A stretch of 20,538 bases of DNA, taken from positions 1 to 20,538 of the forward strand of contig CAMLFP010000058.1 in the NCBI GenBank assembly GCA_946479335.1. Direction: 5' to 3'. How positions within the stretch are numbered: position 1 is the first letter of the stretch; the number at the start of each line of letters is the position of its first letter. A program made the position numbers and the translations under genes. The notes below the pieces were generated by a model. That model was not told where the DNA came from. It did no database searches and was given only the letters and a program-made list of their open reading frames with translations. Source of the stretch: an uncultured Archangium sp. (lineage in GTDB: Bacteria > Myxococcota > Myxococcia > Myxococcales > Myxococcaceae). Positions 1-7,412 of the stretch are shown piece after piece.

Positions 1-356
1 GCTTCGCGGTGCTTCAGCACGCGGCCGAGGTTCGCTTCGATCCAGTCTCCGAGCTGCCCCATGATGGCCGCCGCCTCGCGGCCCATCGGCGTCAGCGAGT
101 ATTCGACGCGCGGAGGGATCTCCGGGTACGCGACGCGCTTCACGAAGCCGTCGTCTTCGAGCTGCGAGAGCGTCTGCGCCAGCATCTTCTCGCTCACACC
201 GCCGACCTTCCGGCTCAACTCACGGAAGCGGTACGTGCGCTCCTGCAGCGCCATCATCACCAGCCCACCCCAGCGCGAGAACAGGTGATCGAGCACCGCC
301 CGCGACGGGCAATCGGGTGAATAGACATCTCCACGCGGGTTCTTCCTGGCAGCCAT
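1..356 (-). CDS. HxlR-family winged-helix transcriptional regulator (3' end outside window)
   Basis: I translated the minus strand from an ATG at 356-354. It stays open to the window edge, giving about 118 residues with the C-terminus missing. The N-terminus has the single conserved cysteine of the family (SPDCPSR). A winged helix-turn-helix follows, with RFRELSRKVGGVSEKMLAQTL (helices 2-3) and a wing ending in PRVEYSLTPMG, all typical of HxlR/DUF24 proteins. Members are usually 100-130 residues, so only a few residues are lost. Several relatives (YodB, HypR, QorR) sense quinones, diamide or oxidants through that N-terminal cysteine and repress a neighbouring reductase. The gene is divergent from a QorB-like reductase, as E. 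coli ytfH is from ytfG (qorB), so it probably represses that gene and itself. The family is clear; the inducer is inferred. Confidence 0.9.
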   Translation of the reverse strand, partial: MAARKNPRGDVYSPDCPSRAVLDHLFSRWGGLVMMALQERTYRFRELSRKVGGVSEKMLAQTLSQLEDDGFVKRVAYPEIPPRVEYSLTPMGREAAAIMGQLGDWIEANLGRVLKHRE

Positions 357-364
357 GGCGAGAC

Positions 365-396
365 ACTTACCAAAAGGTAGGTACTTGCGGAAAGTA
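365..396. promoter_or_regulatory. Two operator-like palindromes in the HxlR/qorB divergent promoter
   Basis: Two adjacent inverted repeats lie in the 87-base gap between the divergent genes. The first is ACTTACC-AAAA-GGTAGGT (365-382, one mismatch between arms). The second is TACTT-GCGGA-AAGTA (382-396, perfect arms). They share base 382. TACT/AGTA half-sites resemble known HxlR-family operators such as that of Bacillus YodB. Position, symmetry and motif fit autoregulation plus control of qorB. Binding is inferred. Confidence 0.6.
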
Positions 397-443
397 AGCC
401 CTCTCCTTATTTCCAGCGTCACACCCACACTCAAGGAGCACCC

Positions 444-1289
444 ATGATCCTCGTCACCGGAGCCAACGGCCACCTCGGCCACCACGTCGTCGAACAGCTC
501 ATCGCGAAGAAGCAGCAGGTCGTCGCCGGCGTGCGCAGCCCCGAGAAGGCGCAGGCCCTGGCCGCCAAGGGCGCCGAGCTGCGCTGGCTCGACTACAACA
601 AGCCGGAGTCGTTCGAGGGCGCGCTCAAGGGCGTCGACCGCGTGCTGCTCATCTCCGGTAACGAGTTCGGCAAGCGCGTGGAGCAGCACAGCGCGCTCAT
701 CGCCGCGGCGAAGAAGGCCGGCGTGAAGCTGCTCGTCTACACCAGCGGCCCCAACGCGGCCGACTCATCGATGATGCTGATGCAGGAGCACAAGGGCACC
801 GAGAAGGCGCTCGTCGCGTCGGGCGTGCCGTACGTGATCCTGCGCAACGGCTGGTACATCGAGAACTACACGCAGCAGCTCCCCACCACGCTCAAGCTCA
901 AGTCGATGTTCGGCGCGGCGAACGACGGCAAGGTGTCGCTGGCCCCGCGCGCCGACTACGCGGCCGCCGCTGTCGCGGTGCTCACCGGCTCGGGCCACGA
1001 GAACAAGACCTACACGCTGGGCGGAGAGTCGCTGACGCTCGCGCAGCTCGCCGAGAAGATCTCCCGCTGGGCGGGCTTCCCCATCACCTACGTGAACCTC
1101 TCCGAGGCCGACTTCGCGGCGGCGCTCAAGCAGGCCGGGTTGCCCGAGGGCCTCGCGGCGGTGTTCGCCGACGTCGACGCGCACCTCGCGAAGGGCGCGC
1201 TGGAGGTGAAGACGGGTGACCTTGAGCGCCTCATTGGCCGCAAGCCCACGACCGTTGAGACCTTTTTGAGCACCTTGCCGAAGAGCTGA
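444..1289 (+). CDS. qorB: NmrA-like SDR, QorB/YtfG-type NAD(P)H:quinone oxidoreductase
   Basis: The product is a 281-residue Rossmann-fold protein. The N-terminal nucleotide-binding loop is VTGANGHLGHHV (GxxGxxG at residues 6-12). Segments matching the E. coli QorB sequence as I remember it are RSPEKAQALAAKGAELR, LISGNEFGKRVEQH, LLVYTS, ILRNGWYIENYT, ADYAAAAVAVL and NLSEADFAAALKQAGLPEGLA. The length (281 versus 286) also agrees. The family reduces quinones with NADPH in the cytoplasm and is linked to quinone or redox stress. An AAGGAG ribosome-binding site at 433-438 lies 5 bases before the ATG and fixes the start. The gene is monocistronic: it is divergent from the HxlR regulator and followed directly by an intrinsic terminator. 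The exact substrate is not visible from sequence. Confidence 0.9.
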   Translation: MILVTGANGHLGHHVVEQLIAKKQQVVAGVRSPEKAQALAAKGAELRWLDYNKPESFEGALKGVDRVLLISGNEFGKRVEQHSALIAAAKKAGVKLLVYTSGPNAADSSMMLMQEHKGTEKALVASGVPYVILRNGWYIENYTQQLPTTLKLKSMFGAANDGKVSLAPRADYAAAAVAVLTGSGHENKTYTLGGESLTLAQLAEKISRWAGFPITYVNLSEADFAAALKQAGLPEGLAAVFADVDAHLAKGALEVKTGDLERLIGRKPTTVETFLSTLPKS

Positions 1290-1303
1290 GGCCCTCACCC
1301 CAA

Positions 1304-1335
1304 CCCTCTCCCGCCCGCGGGAGAGGGGGGTTTTT
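1304..1335 (+). terminator. Intrinsic terminator after qorB (REP-like repeat)
   Basis: The arms CCCTCTCCCGC (1304-1314) and GCGGGAGAGGG (1317-1327) are perfectly complementary. With the inner bases as loop, the stem is about 9 bp. More G residues follow, then TTTTT (1331-1335). The unit with its CCCTCACCCC lead (1292-1301) resembles a CCCTCACCCC...CCCTCTCCC...GGGAGAGGG intergenic repeat that recurs in many GC-rich proteobacteria, so it is probably one genomic copy of a family. It lies 14 bases after the qorB stop. Confidence 0.8.
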
Positions 1336-1479
1336 GGTGTTCATTTTTCAACCGTTCCCCGCTACGACTCCCGCCGCCGGTTCGCTTGGGCACACGCCCC
1401 GTACCGGTTCAGGGTCGCTCTGGTCGCTGCACGCGCCGGAAATCGAACCTGCCCCACAACGAGCGGAAGAGAAGAACGC

Positions 1480-3006
1480 ATGAGCGCAGAGGAATGGCCT
1501 GATCCCGAAGACCCCACCACTCCGGCACCGCCCGCGCCTCCGGCCGGCGGCGGAGATGACGGGGGCGACGACGGCGATGACGACGGTGGTGACGACGAGG
1601 GCCCCGACGAGGGTGGCTCCGACGGCGCGTCGGGTCAGGCGCAGGGTGGCCAACCCGGTCAGCCCGGCCAACAGGGTCAGGGCCGCCGCAAGCGCCGCCG
1701 TCGCCGTCGCAAGGGCAACCCCGTCTTCTTCGCCGAAGACGGTCAGGCCTTCCGCAAGGTCATCCAGCCCGACGGCCAGGTGGTCAACGTCTTCCTGACC
1801 GCGCAGGAGCTGGATCAATACAAGCAGCGCATCGCCCAGCAGCAGGCGCAGCAGCAGCAGCAGCAACAGATGCAGCAGCAGCAGCGTCAGGGCCTGCCGG
1901 TCACCGCGCCGGTGCAGACCGTGGAGGGCGTGCTGGACCTCGACGTGAAGGGCGTCAACGGCGCGCTGCGCAGCTTGAAGCGCAACCTGCTCCCCGGGCC
2001 TGACGACGCGGAGATCCCCAAGAACCTGGTGCAGAAGCTCCGCCTGCGCGCCGGCCAGTACCTCGTGGCGCGCGCGCAGATGAAGGGCCTCAAGGGCACG
2101 GTGGTCAGCGTGGAGACCGTCGACGGCGTGCCGCTCGAGCAGGCCTCGCGCCTCCCGCACTTCAGCGATCTCACCTCGGTGGACCCCATCGATCGCATCA
2201 AGCTGGAGAACGGCCACAAGGAGTTCGTCACCCGCGTGCTCGATCTCATCGCGCCGCTCGGCAAGGGCCAGCGCATGCTGATCACCGCGCCGCCGAAGAC
2301 CGGCAAGACGATCATGCTCCAGCGCATCGCCGCGGCGATCCTCGCGAACCACCCGGAGATGCACCTGATGGTGGTGCTGATCGACGAGCGGCCCGAAGAG
2401 GTCACCGACATGCGCCGCACGATCAAGGCCGAGGTGCTGGCTTCGTCGAGCGACCACAAGACGGCCGATCACCTCCGCGTCGCCGAGCTGGCGATGGAGC
2501 GCGCCAAGCGCCTCGTCGAGTCGGGCAAGGACGTCATCGTGCTGCTCGATTCCATCACCCGCCTCGCGCGCAGCTACAACAAGGAGGTCGAGTCGTCGGG
2601 CCGCACCATGTCAGGCGGCGTCGACTCGCGCGCGCTGGAGAAGCCCAAGCGGCTGTTCGGCGCCGCGCGCGCCACCGAAGAAGCGGGCACGCTGACCATC
2701 ATCGGCACCGCGCTCATCGACACCGGCTCGCGCGCCGACGAGGTGATCTTCGAGGAGTTCAAGGGCACCGGGAACTCCGAGGTCACGCTCGATCGCCTGC
2801 TGGGCGAGAAGCGCATCTGGCCGGCGATCAACATCGCGCAGTCGGGCACGCGCAAAGAGGAGAAGCTCTTCACGTTCAAGGAGTACGAGAAGATCCGCAA
2901 GCTGCGCGGGATGCTCTTCTCGGCCAAGCCCGTCGAGGCGATGGAGGCGCTGCTGAAACGGCTGGGCCGCTACACCTACAACGACGAGTTCCTCGAGGAA
3001 CTCTGA
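1480..3006 (+). CDS. rho: Transcription termination factor Rho with extended low-complexity N-terminus
   Basis: The product is a 508-residue RNA-dependent ATPase/helicase that ends transcription; E. coli Rho has 419 residues. The core is unmistakable: Walker A APPKTGKT (270-277), LIDERPEEVTDMRR (300-313), Walker B DVIVLLDSITRLARSYN (351-367), the Q-loop around SGGVDSRALEKPKRLFGAAR (378-397), the R-loop KGTGNSE (428-434) and the arginine-finger region SGTRKEE (455-461). The first 140 residues are unusual: an acidic Gly/Asp tract (23-47), an Arg/Lys cluster (69-78) and a Gln-rich stretch (119-137). The OB-fold region (about 148-205) keeps GPDD but replaces the RNP1-like GFGFLR of E. coli with GVNGALR. 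GGAAGAG at 1465-1471 supports the ATG. The gene stands alone between the qorB terminator and the MoxR operon. The identity is certain; altered RNA binding is inferred. Confidence 0.97.
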   Translation: MSAEEWPDPEDPTTPAPPAPPAGGGDDGGDDGDDDGGDDEGPDEGGSDGASGQAQGGQPGQPGQQGQGRRKRRRRRRKGNPVFFAEDGQAFRKVIQPDGQVVNVFLTAQELDQYKQRIAQQQAQQQQQQQMQQQQRQGLPVTAPVQTVEGVLDLDVKGVNGALRSLKRNLLPGPDDAEIPKNLVQKLRLRAGQYLVARAQMKGLKGTVVSVETVDGVPLEQASRLPHFSDLTSVDPIDRIKLENGHKEFVTRVLDLIAPLGKGQRMLITAPPKTGKTIMLQRIAAAILANHPEMHLMVVLIDERPEEVTDMRRTIKAEVLASSSDHKTADHLRVAELAMERAKRLVESGKDVIVLLDSITRLARSYNKEVESSGRTMSGGVDSRALEKPKRLFGAARATEEAGTLTIIGTALIDTGSRADEVIFEEFKGTGNSEVTLDRLLGEKRIWPAINIAQSGTRKEEKLFTFKEYEKIRKLRGMLFSAKPVEAMEALLKRLGRYTYNDEFLEEL

Positions 3007-3065
3007 GCCCTCGGCCGCCGAGAAGGCGATCGACAACACAGCGCTTCAGGTAGGCTCCGCCCTGC

Positions 3066-3335
3066 ATGTCACTCGGGTCAGGGCGGTGCCACTACCATCC
3101 AGAGCGCGCGGGGCTGGGAATCTGCGTCGAGTGCCGCAACGTCATCTGTAGCGAGTGCACGACGCAGTTCGAGGGCATCAACCGCTGCGCGAAGTGTCTG
3201 GCGGCGCGGCTGGCGAAGGTGCGCACGCTGGCCGAGCGGCGCGACTGGTCGGTGGGCAACGTGCTGCTGGCGGTGTTGTCGGCCGCCCTGCTCTTCGGCC
3301 TCTTCCTGGGCCTGGCGAAGCTGGTGAGCGCCTGA
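3066..3335 (+). CDS. Small B-box-type zinc-binding membrane protein
   Basis: This is an 89-residue protein with two parts. Residues 8-43 hold a Cys/His cluster, CHYHPERAGLGICVEC then VICSEC and RCAKC, in the CxxH...CxxC...CxxC...CxxC pattern of B-box-like zinc fingers found at the N-terminus of many small bacterial membrane proteins. Residues about 66-86 form one transmembrane helix (VLLAVLSAALLFGLFLGLAKL). There is no signal peptide, so the zinc finger should be cytoplasmic. The gene starts the MoxR operon: its TGA is directly followed by the ATG of the next gene (no gap), which implies translational coupling. It is probably a structural or adaptor element of the membrane machinery coded downstream; the precise role is unknown. 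Confidence 0.85.
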   Translation: MSLGSGRCHYHPERAGLGICVECRNVICSECTTQFEGINRCAKCLAARLAKVRTLAERRDWSVGNVLLAVLSAALLFGLFLGLAKLVSA

Positions 3336-5111
3336 ATGGCCGTCGACGCGAAGGAGCTCAAGCCCCGCAGCGCCATCGCGCTCTTCGACGCCGCGGTGCG
3401 CCTGTCGGCCACCAACGCGGGGCTGTGGGCGCTCACCATGCCGTCGGGCGCGGCGCTGATCGCCTCGCTCTTCACGCTGGCGGAGGCCATCCGCCGGGAT
3501 GAGCCGCTGTACGTGCCGGTGGCGCTCTTCACCGCGGCGTGGCTGTTCCGCGCCCTCACCCAAGGCGCCGCCTGTCACTACGCGGAGGTGTCGCTCCTCG
3601 GAACGCAGCCGCCGTCGATGCGCGCCAGCTTCAAGGCGGCGCTCCGGCACGCCCCCGGCCTCGTCACCGCGTCGGCGTGGCTGTTCGTGGTGAACACCTT
3701 CCTCTCCACCGTCACCTTCGGCATCGGCTTTCTCTTCGTGGGCGCGCACACCGCCGCGTACGCCGTCGTGATGCGCGGTCAGGGCAGCGTGCTGGGCCTG
3801 TACGGCACCGCCTCGAAGCTGCTCGGGCCCACGCGCTTCATCGCGCCCTTCGTGCGCCTGTGCGGCCTCTCGCAGGTGCTGCTCGCGCTCAACCTGCAGT
3901 TGATGACGATGTTCTCCCTCGGGCTGCTGCGCGGGCTGTTCGGCTTCGATGTGACGTTCATCGACCGCTTCACCTCGTTCGACAACCCGGTGTGGCTGGC
4001 GGTGGTGGCGATGGGCACCTTCGTGTTGTTCGAGCCGGTGCGCGCCGCGACCGCGACCTTGTTGCTCATCGACGGGCGCGTGCGGCAGGAGGGGTTGGAT
4101 CTCATCGCGCAGCTGGAGCAGCTGCCGGTGCGCGTGAAGCCGCGCGGCGTGCTGTTGGCGGTGGCGTTGCTGGCGAGCGCCGCGTTCGCCGACCCCGGCC
4201 TGCTGCGCCGCGGAGAGACCGTGGCCGACGACTGCGGCATGCACGTCGACCTCTCGCCGCTCAAGCGTCGCGCCGCGGAGTCAGACAAGTCGGCGCTGGC
4301 GCGCATGCTGACGCGCATCGAGCGCCGCGCGTACGACGACGATGACTGCGAAGGCGCGGAGGCCGAGCTCCGCGAGAGCCTGCGCCTGTACGCCGACGCG
4401 CAGGGCACGCCCGTCACGCTCGACACCCGCGACGCCGCGCAGAAGATCCTCTCGCGGCCGGAGTTCCAGGCGACGGTGGAGAAGCCCGACAAGGTCGAGG
4501 AGCCCAAAGACGACGGCCCCGACGAGGACTCGTGGCTCTGGAAGCTCTTCAAGAAGTTGATGGACTGGCTCTTCAAGCGCGAACCGCCGAAGGTGAACGC
4601 GCCCGACGTCGGCGGCGTGTCGATGGGCGCGGCGAACGGCGTCATCATCGGCGCGCTGGTGCTGGTGGTGGCGGTGTTGGCGTTCATCTTGATCCGCTCC
4701 ATTCGCGGGCGGCCGCGCGCGGAGGCCGCGGGTGACGAAAACGGGCTGACGCAGAGCGCGCTGGAGCACGACGCGATGAGCGCCCTGGCGAAGCCCTCGG
4801 AGACCTGGGCCGGCCTCGCCGACGAGCTCGCGGCGCGCGGTGAGTTCCGCGAAGCGATCCGCCACCTCTACCTCGCGCTCCTGTCACGGCTGCACCGTGA
4901 CGGCGTCATCGACTACGACCCGACGTTGAGCAACTGGGAGTACCTGTTCGGCTTCAAGGGCAGCGCCGCAGTGAAGAGCGCGTTCAAGGAGCTCACCCGG
5001 CGCTTCGACTTCGCCTGGTACGGCAACCTCGACGTCGACTCGCCGTCGTGGAGCACGTTCCGCCAGACCGCCGAGCCGTTGCTCGCGCCCGCGGAGGCCC
5101 CGCGTGCGTGA
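3336..5111 (+). CDS. Multi-pass membrane protein with C-terminal DUF4129-like domain
   Basis: The product has 591 residues. The N-terminal part (about 1-270) is hydrophobic with roughly five or six membrane helices. A signal-peptide-like stretch, VLLAVALLASAAFADP, follows near residues 269-284. A polar, charged region (about 285-425), presumably periplasmic, comes next, then a strong helix near 430-452 (VIIGALVLVVAVLAFILIRSI). The cytoplasmic tail carries the DUF4129 hallmarks: helical repeats, LYLALLSRLHRDGVIDYDPTLSNWEYL, and FDFAWYGN near the end. DUF4129 proteins regularly accompany MoxR and DUF58 genes. The start abuts the stop of the zinc-finger gene, and the 3' end overlaps the next gene by 8 bases. 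The internal signal-like segment suggests a fusion of a membrane module with a normally secreted-anchored DUF4129 protein. Confidence 0.8.
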   Translation: MAVDAKELKPRSAIALFDAAVRLSATNAGLWALTMPSGAALIASLFTLAEAIRRDEPLYVPVALFTAAWLFRALTQGAACHYAEVSLLGTQPPSMRASFKAALRHAPGLVTASAWLFVVNTFLSTVTFGIGFLFVGAHTAAYAVVMRGQGSVLGLYGTASKLLGPTRFIAPFVRLCGLSQVLLALNLQLMTMFSLGLLRGLFGFDVTFIDRFTSFDNPVWLAVVAMGTFVLFEPVRAATATLLLIDGRVRQEGLDLIAQLEQLPVRVKPRGVLLAVALLASAAFADPGLLRRGETVADDCGMHVDLSPLKRRAAESDKSALARMLTRIERRAYDDDDCEGAEAELRESLRLYADAQGTPVTLDTRDAAQKILSRPEFQATVEKPDKVEEPKDDGPDEDSWLWKLFKKLMDWLFKREPPKVNAPDVGGVSMGAANGVIIGALVLVVAVLAFILIRSIRGRPRAEAAGDENGLTQSALEHDAMSALAKPSETWAGLADELAARGEFREAIRHLYLALLSRLHRDGVIDYDPTLSNWEYLFGFKGSAAVKSAFKELTRRFDFAWYGNLDVDSPSWSTFRQTAEPLLAPAEAPRA

Positions 5112-6408
5112 CCGCTTTCCCCTGTTGTTGGCCGGCGGCGTGTTGCTGCTCGGCACGCTGGCGTGGTTCCTGATGCAGGGCGCGGCGCGCGGCGGCTTCG
5201 CGGACCGGCTGTCGACCTTCCGCAGCGAGCCCGACGGCGCGCGCGCGCTGTACCTCCTCGCGCAGGAGAGCGGCCTCAACGTCACGCGGCAACAACAAGA
5301 CCTCACCCTCATCACCCCGAAGCGGAACCTGGTGATGCTCGGCACGCGCTTCGCCGACGAGCGCGACGAGTTCAAGCCCGCCATCGATGGCCCGCAGCAC
5401 GACGGCGGTGTCGACGGAGGCTTCGACGATGAAGACGAAGAGCGCGATTGGGACGCCGACAAAGAGGAGTTCAAGTCGCGCGGCTTCAACGCGTTCCGCT
5501 CGCCGTCGGTCACCACCAAGGAGACCGACAAGCTGCTGGAGCACGTGCGCAACGGCGCGACGCTGATCTACGTGCCCGCCAGCTACCGCGACGCGAAGCT
5601 GCTCGACGAGTTGGGCATCACGCTGGGCCGCGGCGCGGAGGCGCTGGAGCTGCGCACGCTCGTCCCCGCGCAGCCGACGCTGTACACGCGCGGCGTCGAG
5701 CGCGTGGAGGTGAAGGTGCGCGCGTTCCTGGAGCTCCCGAGCGGCGCGGTGCCATTGCTGGTCGACGAGAAGATCGACGAGCCGGTCGCGGCGCTGGTGC
5801 CCTTCGGCCAGGGGCGCGTCATCGTCATCGGCGCGCCGGAGCTGGCGATGAACCGCGCGCTCCCCATCGCCGACAACGCGCGCTTCTGGCACTCGCTCAT
5901 CTCCGCGGTCTCGAAGAGCGGGCCGGTGGCGTTCGACGAGTACCACCACGGCTTCACCGGCGACCGCTCGATGGGCGAGTTCGCCGCGCGCTACGGGCTG
6001 CACTTCGCGGTCGGGCAGCTGCTGCTGGGCATCGTGTTGTGGGCGCTGGCGCTCAAGCGCTTCGGCCGCCCACGCGCGCCGGAACAGGAGCTGCGCGTGG
6101 GCAGCACCGACGCGTTGTTCGCCACCAGCCGGCTGTACCGCGAGGGCAAACACTTCGCGCACGCCGCGCAGAGCATCGTGAAGCAGTTGGCCGCGGAGCT
6201 CGCGAAGAAGGCCGGCGTCAGCGCGCGCAGCGAGCCGATGGAGATCATCGCCGCCCTCGAGGTGCGCGGTCGCAAGGATCTCGCCCGCGCGCTCCTCGAC
6301 GTCACCACCGCCGCCACCCACGCCGACTCAGACACCGCCGTCGAGAAGGTCGCGTCGCTCGCGGCCCTCGTCAGAAAAACCCTGCAACGCAAGGAGCAAC
6401 CCGCATGA
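5104..6408 (+). CDS. DUF4350 membrane protein of the MoxR/DUF58 cluster
   Basis: The product has 434 residues and starts at GTG 5104, inside the last codons of the preceding gene (overlap GTGCGTGA). There is an N-terminal membrane anchor (about residues 5-25). The DUF4350 signature follows, [19 protein letters not shown], where a glutamine-amidotransferase-like fold typically lies. A very acidic insertion (about 95-120, [19 protein letters not shown]) is also present. A second membrane helix lies near 300-318 ([19 protein letters not shown]). A helical cytoplasmic tail then carries [24 protein letters not shown]4350 genes are repeatedly found between DUF4129 and MoxR genes in actinobacteria and myxobacteria. 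No enzymatic activity can be claimed. Its TGA overlaps the MoxR ATG as ATGA, so expression is coupled. Confidence 0.8.
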   Translation: MRDRFPLLLAGGVLLLGTLAWFLMQGAARGGFADRLSTFRSEPDGARALYLLAQESGLNVTRQQQDLTLITPKRNLVMLGTRFADERDEFKPAIDGPQHDGGVDGGFDDEDEERDWDADKEEFKSRGFNAFRSPSVTTKETDKLLEHVRNGATLIYVPASYRDAKLLDELGITLGRGAEALELRTLVPAQPTLYTRGVERVEVKVRAFLELPSGAVPLLVDEKIDEPVAALVPFGQGRVIVIGAPELAMNRALPIADNARFWHSLISAVSKSGPVAFDEYHHGFTGDRSMGEFAARYGLHFAVGQLLLGIVLWALALKRFGRPRAPEQELRVGSTDALFATSRLYREGKHFAHAAQSIVKQLAAELAKKAGVSARSEPMEIIAALEVRGRKDLARALLDVTTAATHADSDTAVEKVASLAALVRKTLQRKEQPA

Positions 6409-7409
6409 CCACGTTGGACCCCCAGCCGCCCGCTCCCGCCCCGGAGCTCACCGGCGCCGTCGCGCTCACCAACCAGCTTCGCGAGTCGAGCTTGAACGAG
6501 GTGCGCAAGGCCGTCGTCGGGCAAGACGAGGCGCTGGAGCTGATGCTGGTCGGCCTCATCGCCGGCGGCCACGTGCTGCTCGAGGGCGTGCCCGGCGTCG
6601 CCAAAACGCTGATGGCGAAGGCCCTCGCGAAGAGCGTCAGCGCGGAGTTCAAGCGCATCCAGTTCACGCCCGACCTGATGCCCGCCGACATCCTCGGCAC
6701 CAGCGTGTTCGACCTCAAGACGCAGGGCTTCGTGCTGGTGAAGGGCCCCATCTTCACCGACCTGTTGCTGGCCGATGAGATCAACCGCGCGCCCGCGAAG
6801 ACGCAGTCGGCGCTGCTGGAGGCGATGCAGGAGCGCGCGGTGTCGTTGGAGGGCAAGCACAGCCAGCTCTCGCCGCTCTTCACGGTGTTCGCCACGCAGA
6901 ACCCCGTCGAGTCCGAAGGCACGTACCCGCTCCCCGAGGCGCAGCTCGATCGCTTCTTGTTCAAGATCGACGTCGGGTACCCGACCGATGAAGAGGAGGA
7001 GCGCATCCTCGACTCCGTGAGCCGCGGCTTCGACGCGGGCAACCTGGAGCGCGCGGGCGTGCAGGCGGCGGTGACGCAGGCGCAGGTGCTGACCGCGCGG
7101 CAGGCGCTGGCCGAAGTGCGCATCGAGGCGCCGGTGCTGGGCTACGTGCGCAAGCTGGTGGGGGCCACCCGCAAGTCGCCGCGCATCCGCCTCGGGGCGG
7201 GCCCGCGCGCCGCGGTGCACCTGCTGCTGGCCTCGAAGGCGCTCGCCGCGCTGCGCGGCCGGGGCTTCGTCACGCCCGACGACGTGCGCTACCTCGCCGG
7301 GCCGGTGTTGAAGCACCGCCTGCTGCTCTCGCCCGACGCGGAGCTCGATGGCGCGACGCCCGGCGACGTGCTGCGCGAGGTCGTCAACTCCGTCGAGGTC
7401 CCCCGGTAG
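6405..7409 (+). CDS. MoxR-family AAA+ ATPase
   Basis: The product is 334 residues from the ATG at 6405, which has an AAGGAG Shine-Dalgarno at 6391-6396; an open frame extends far upstream but has no family features. Walker A is EGVPGVAKT (about 59-67), Walker B is [11 protein letters not shown] (about 119-129), followed by [13 protein letters not shown], then sensor-1 [19 protein letters not shown] and the lid domain with [13 protein letters not shown]. These are the standard motifs of MoxR, a chaperone-like AAA+ family that acts with von Willebrand A or DUF58 partners, often to mature envelope or metalloenzyme complexes. The ATG overlaps the DUF4350 stop, and the DUF58 gene starts 3 bases after its stop, so the ATPase and its partner are co-expressed. 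Confidence 0.96.
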   Translation: MTTLDPQPPAPAPELTGAVALTNQLRESSLNEVRKAVVGQDEALELMLVGLIAGGHVLLEGVPGVAKTLMAKALAKSVSAEFKRIQFTPDLMPADILGTSVFDLKTQGFVLVKGPIFTDLLLADEINRAPAKTQSALLEAMQERAVSLEGKHSQLSPLFTVFATQNPVESEGTYPLPEAQLDRFLFKIDVGYPTDEEEERILDSVSRGFDAGNLERAGVQAAVTQAQVLTARQALAEVRIEAPVLGYVRKLVGATRKSPRIRLGAGPRAAVHLLLASKALAALRGRGFVTPDDVRYLAGPVLKHRLLLSPDAELDGATPGDVLREVVNSVEVPR

Positions 7410-7412
7410 CGC

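Noticed and set aside
1848..1890. CAG-rich stretch as a simple-sequence repeat
   Set aside because: It is in frame within rho and codes a Gln-rich tract; codons alternate with others, so it is treated as part of the protein's low-complexity region.
3010..3022. CTCGG-CCG-CCGAG hairpin after rho
   Set aside because: Too short, tiny loop, no T-run; not supported as a terminator.
3078..4244. Long minus-strand frame opposite the zinc-finger and DUF4129 genes
   Set aside because: The translation is an Arg/His/Glu/Gln-rich shadow typical of the antisense of GC-rich genes; the plus-strand proteins have clear domains and coupled starts.
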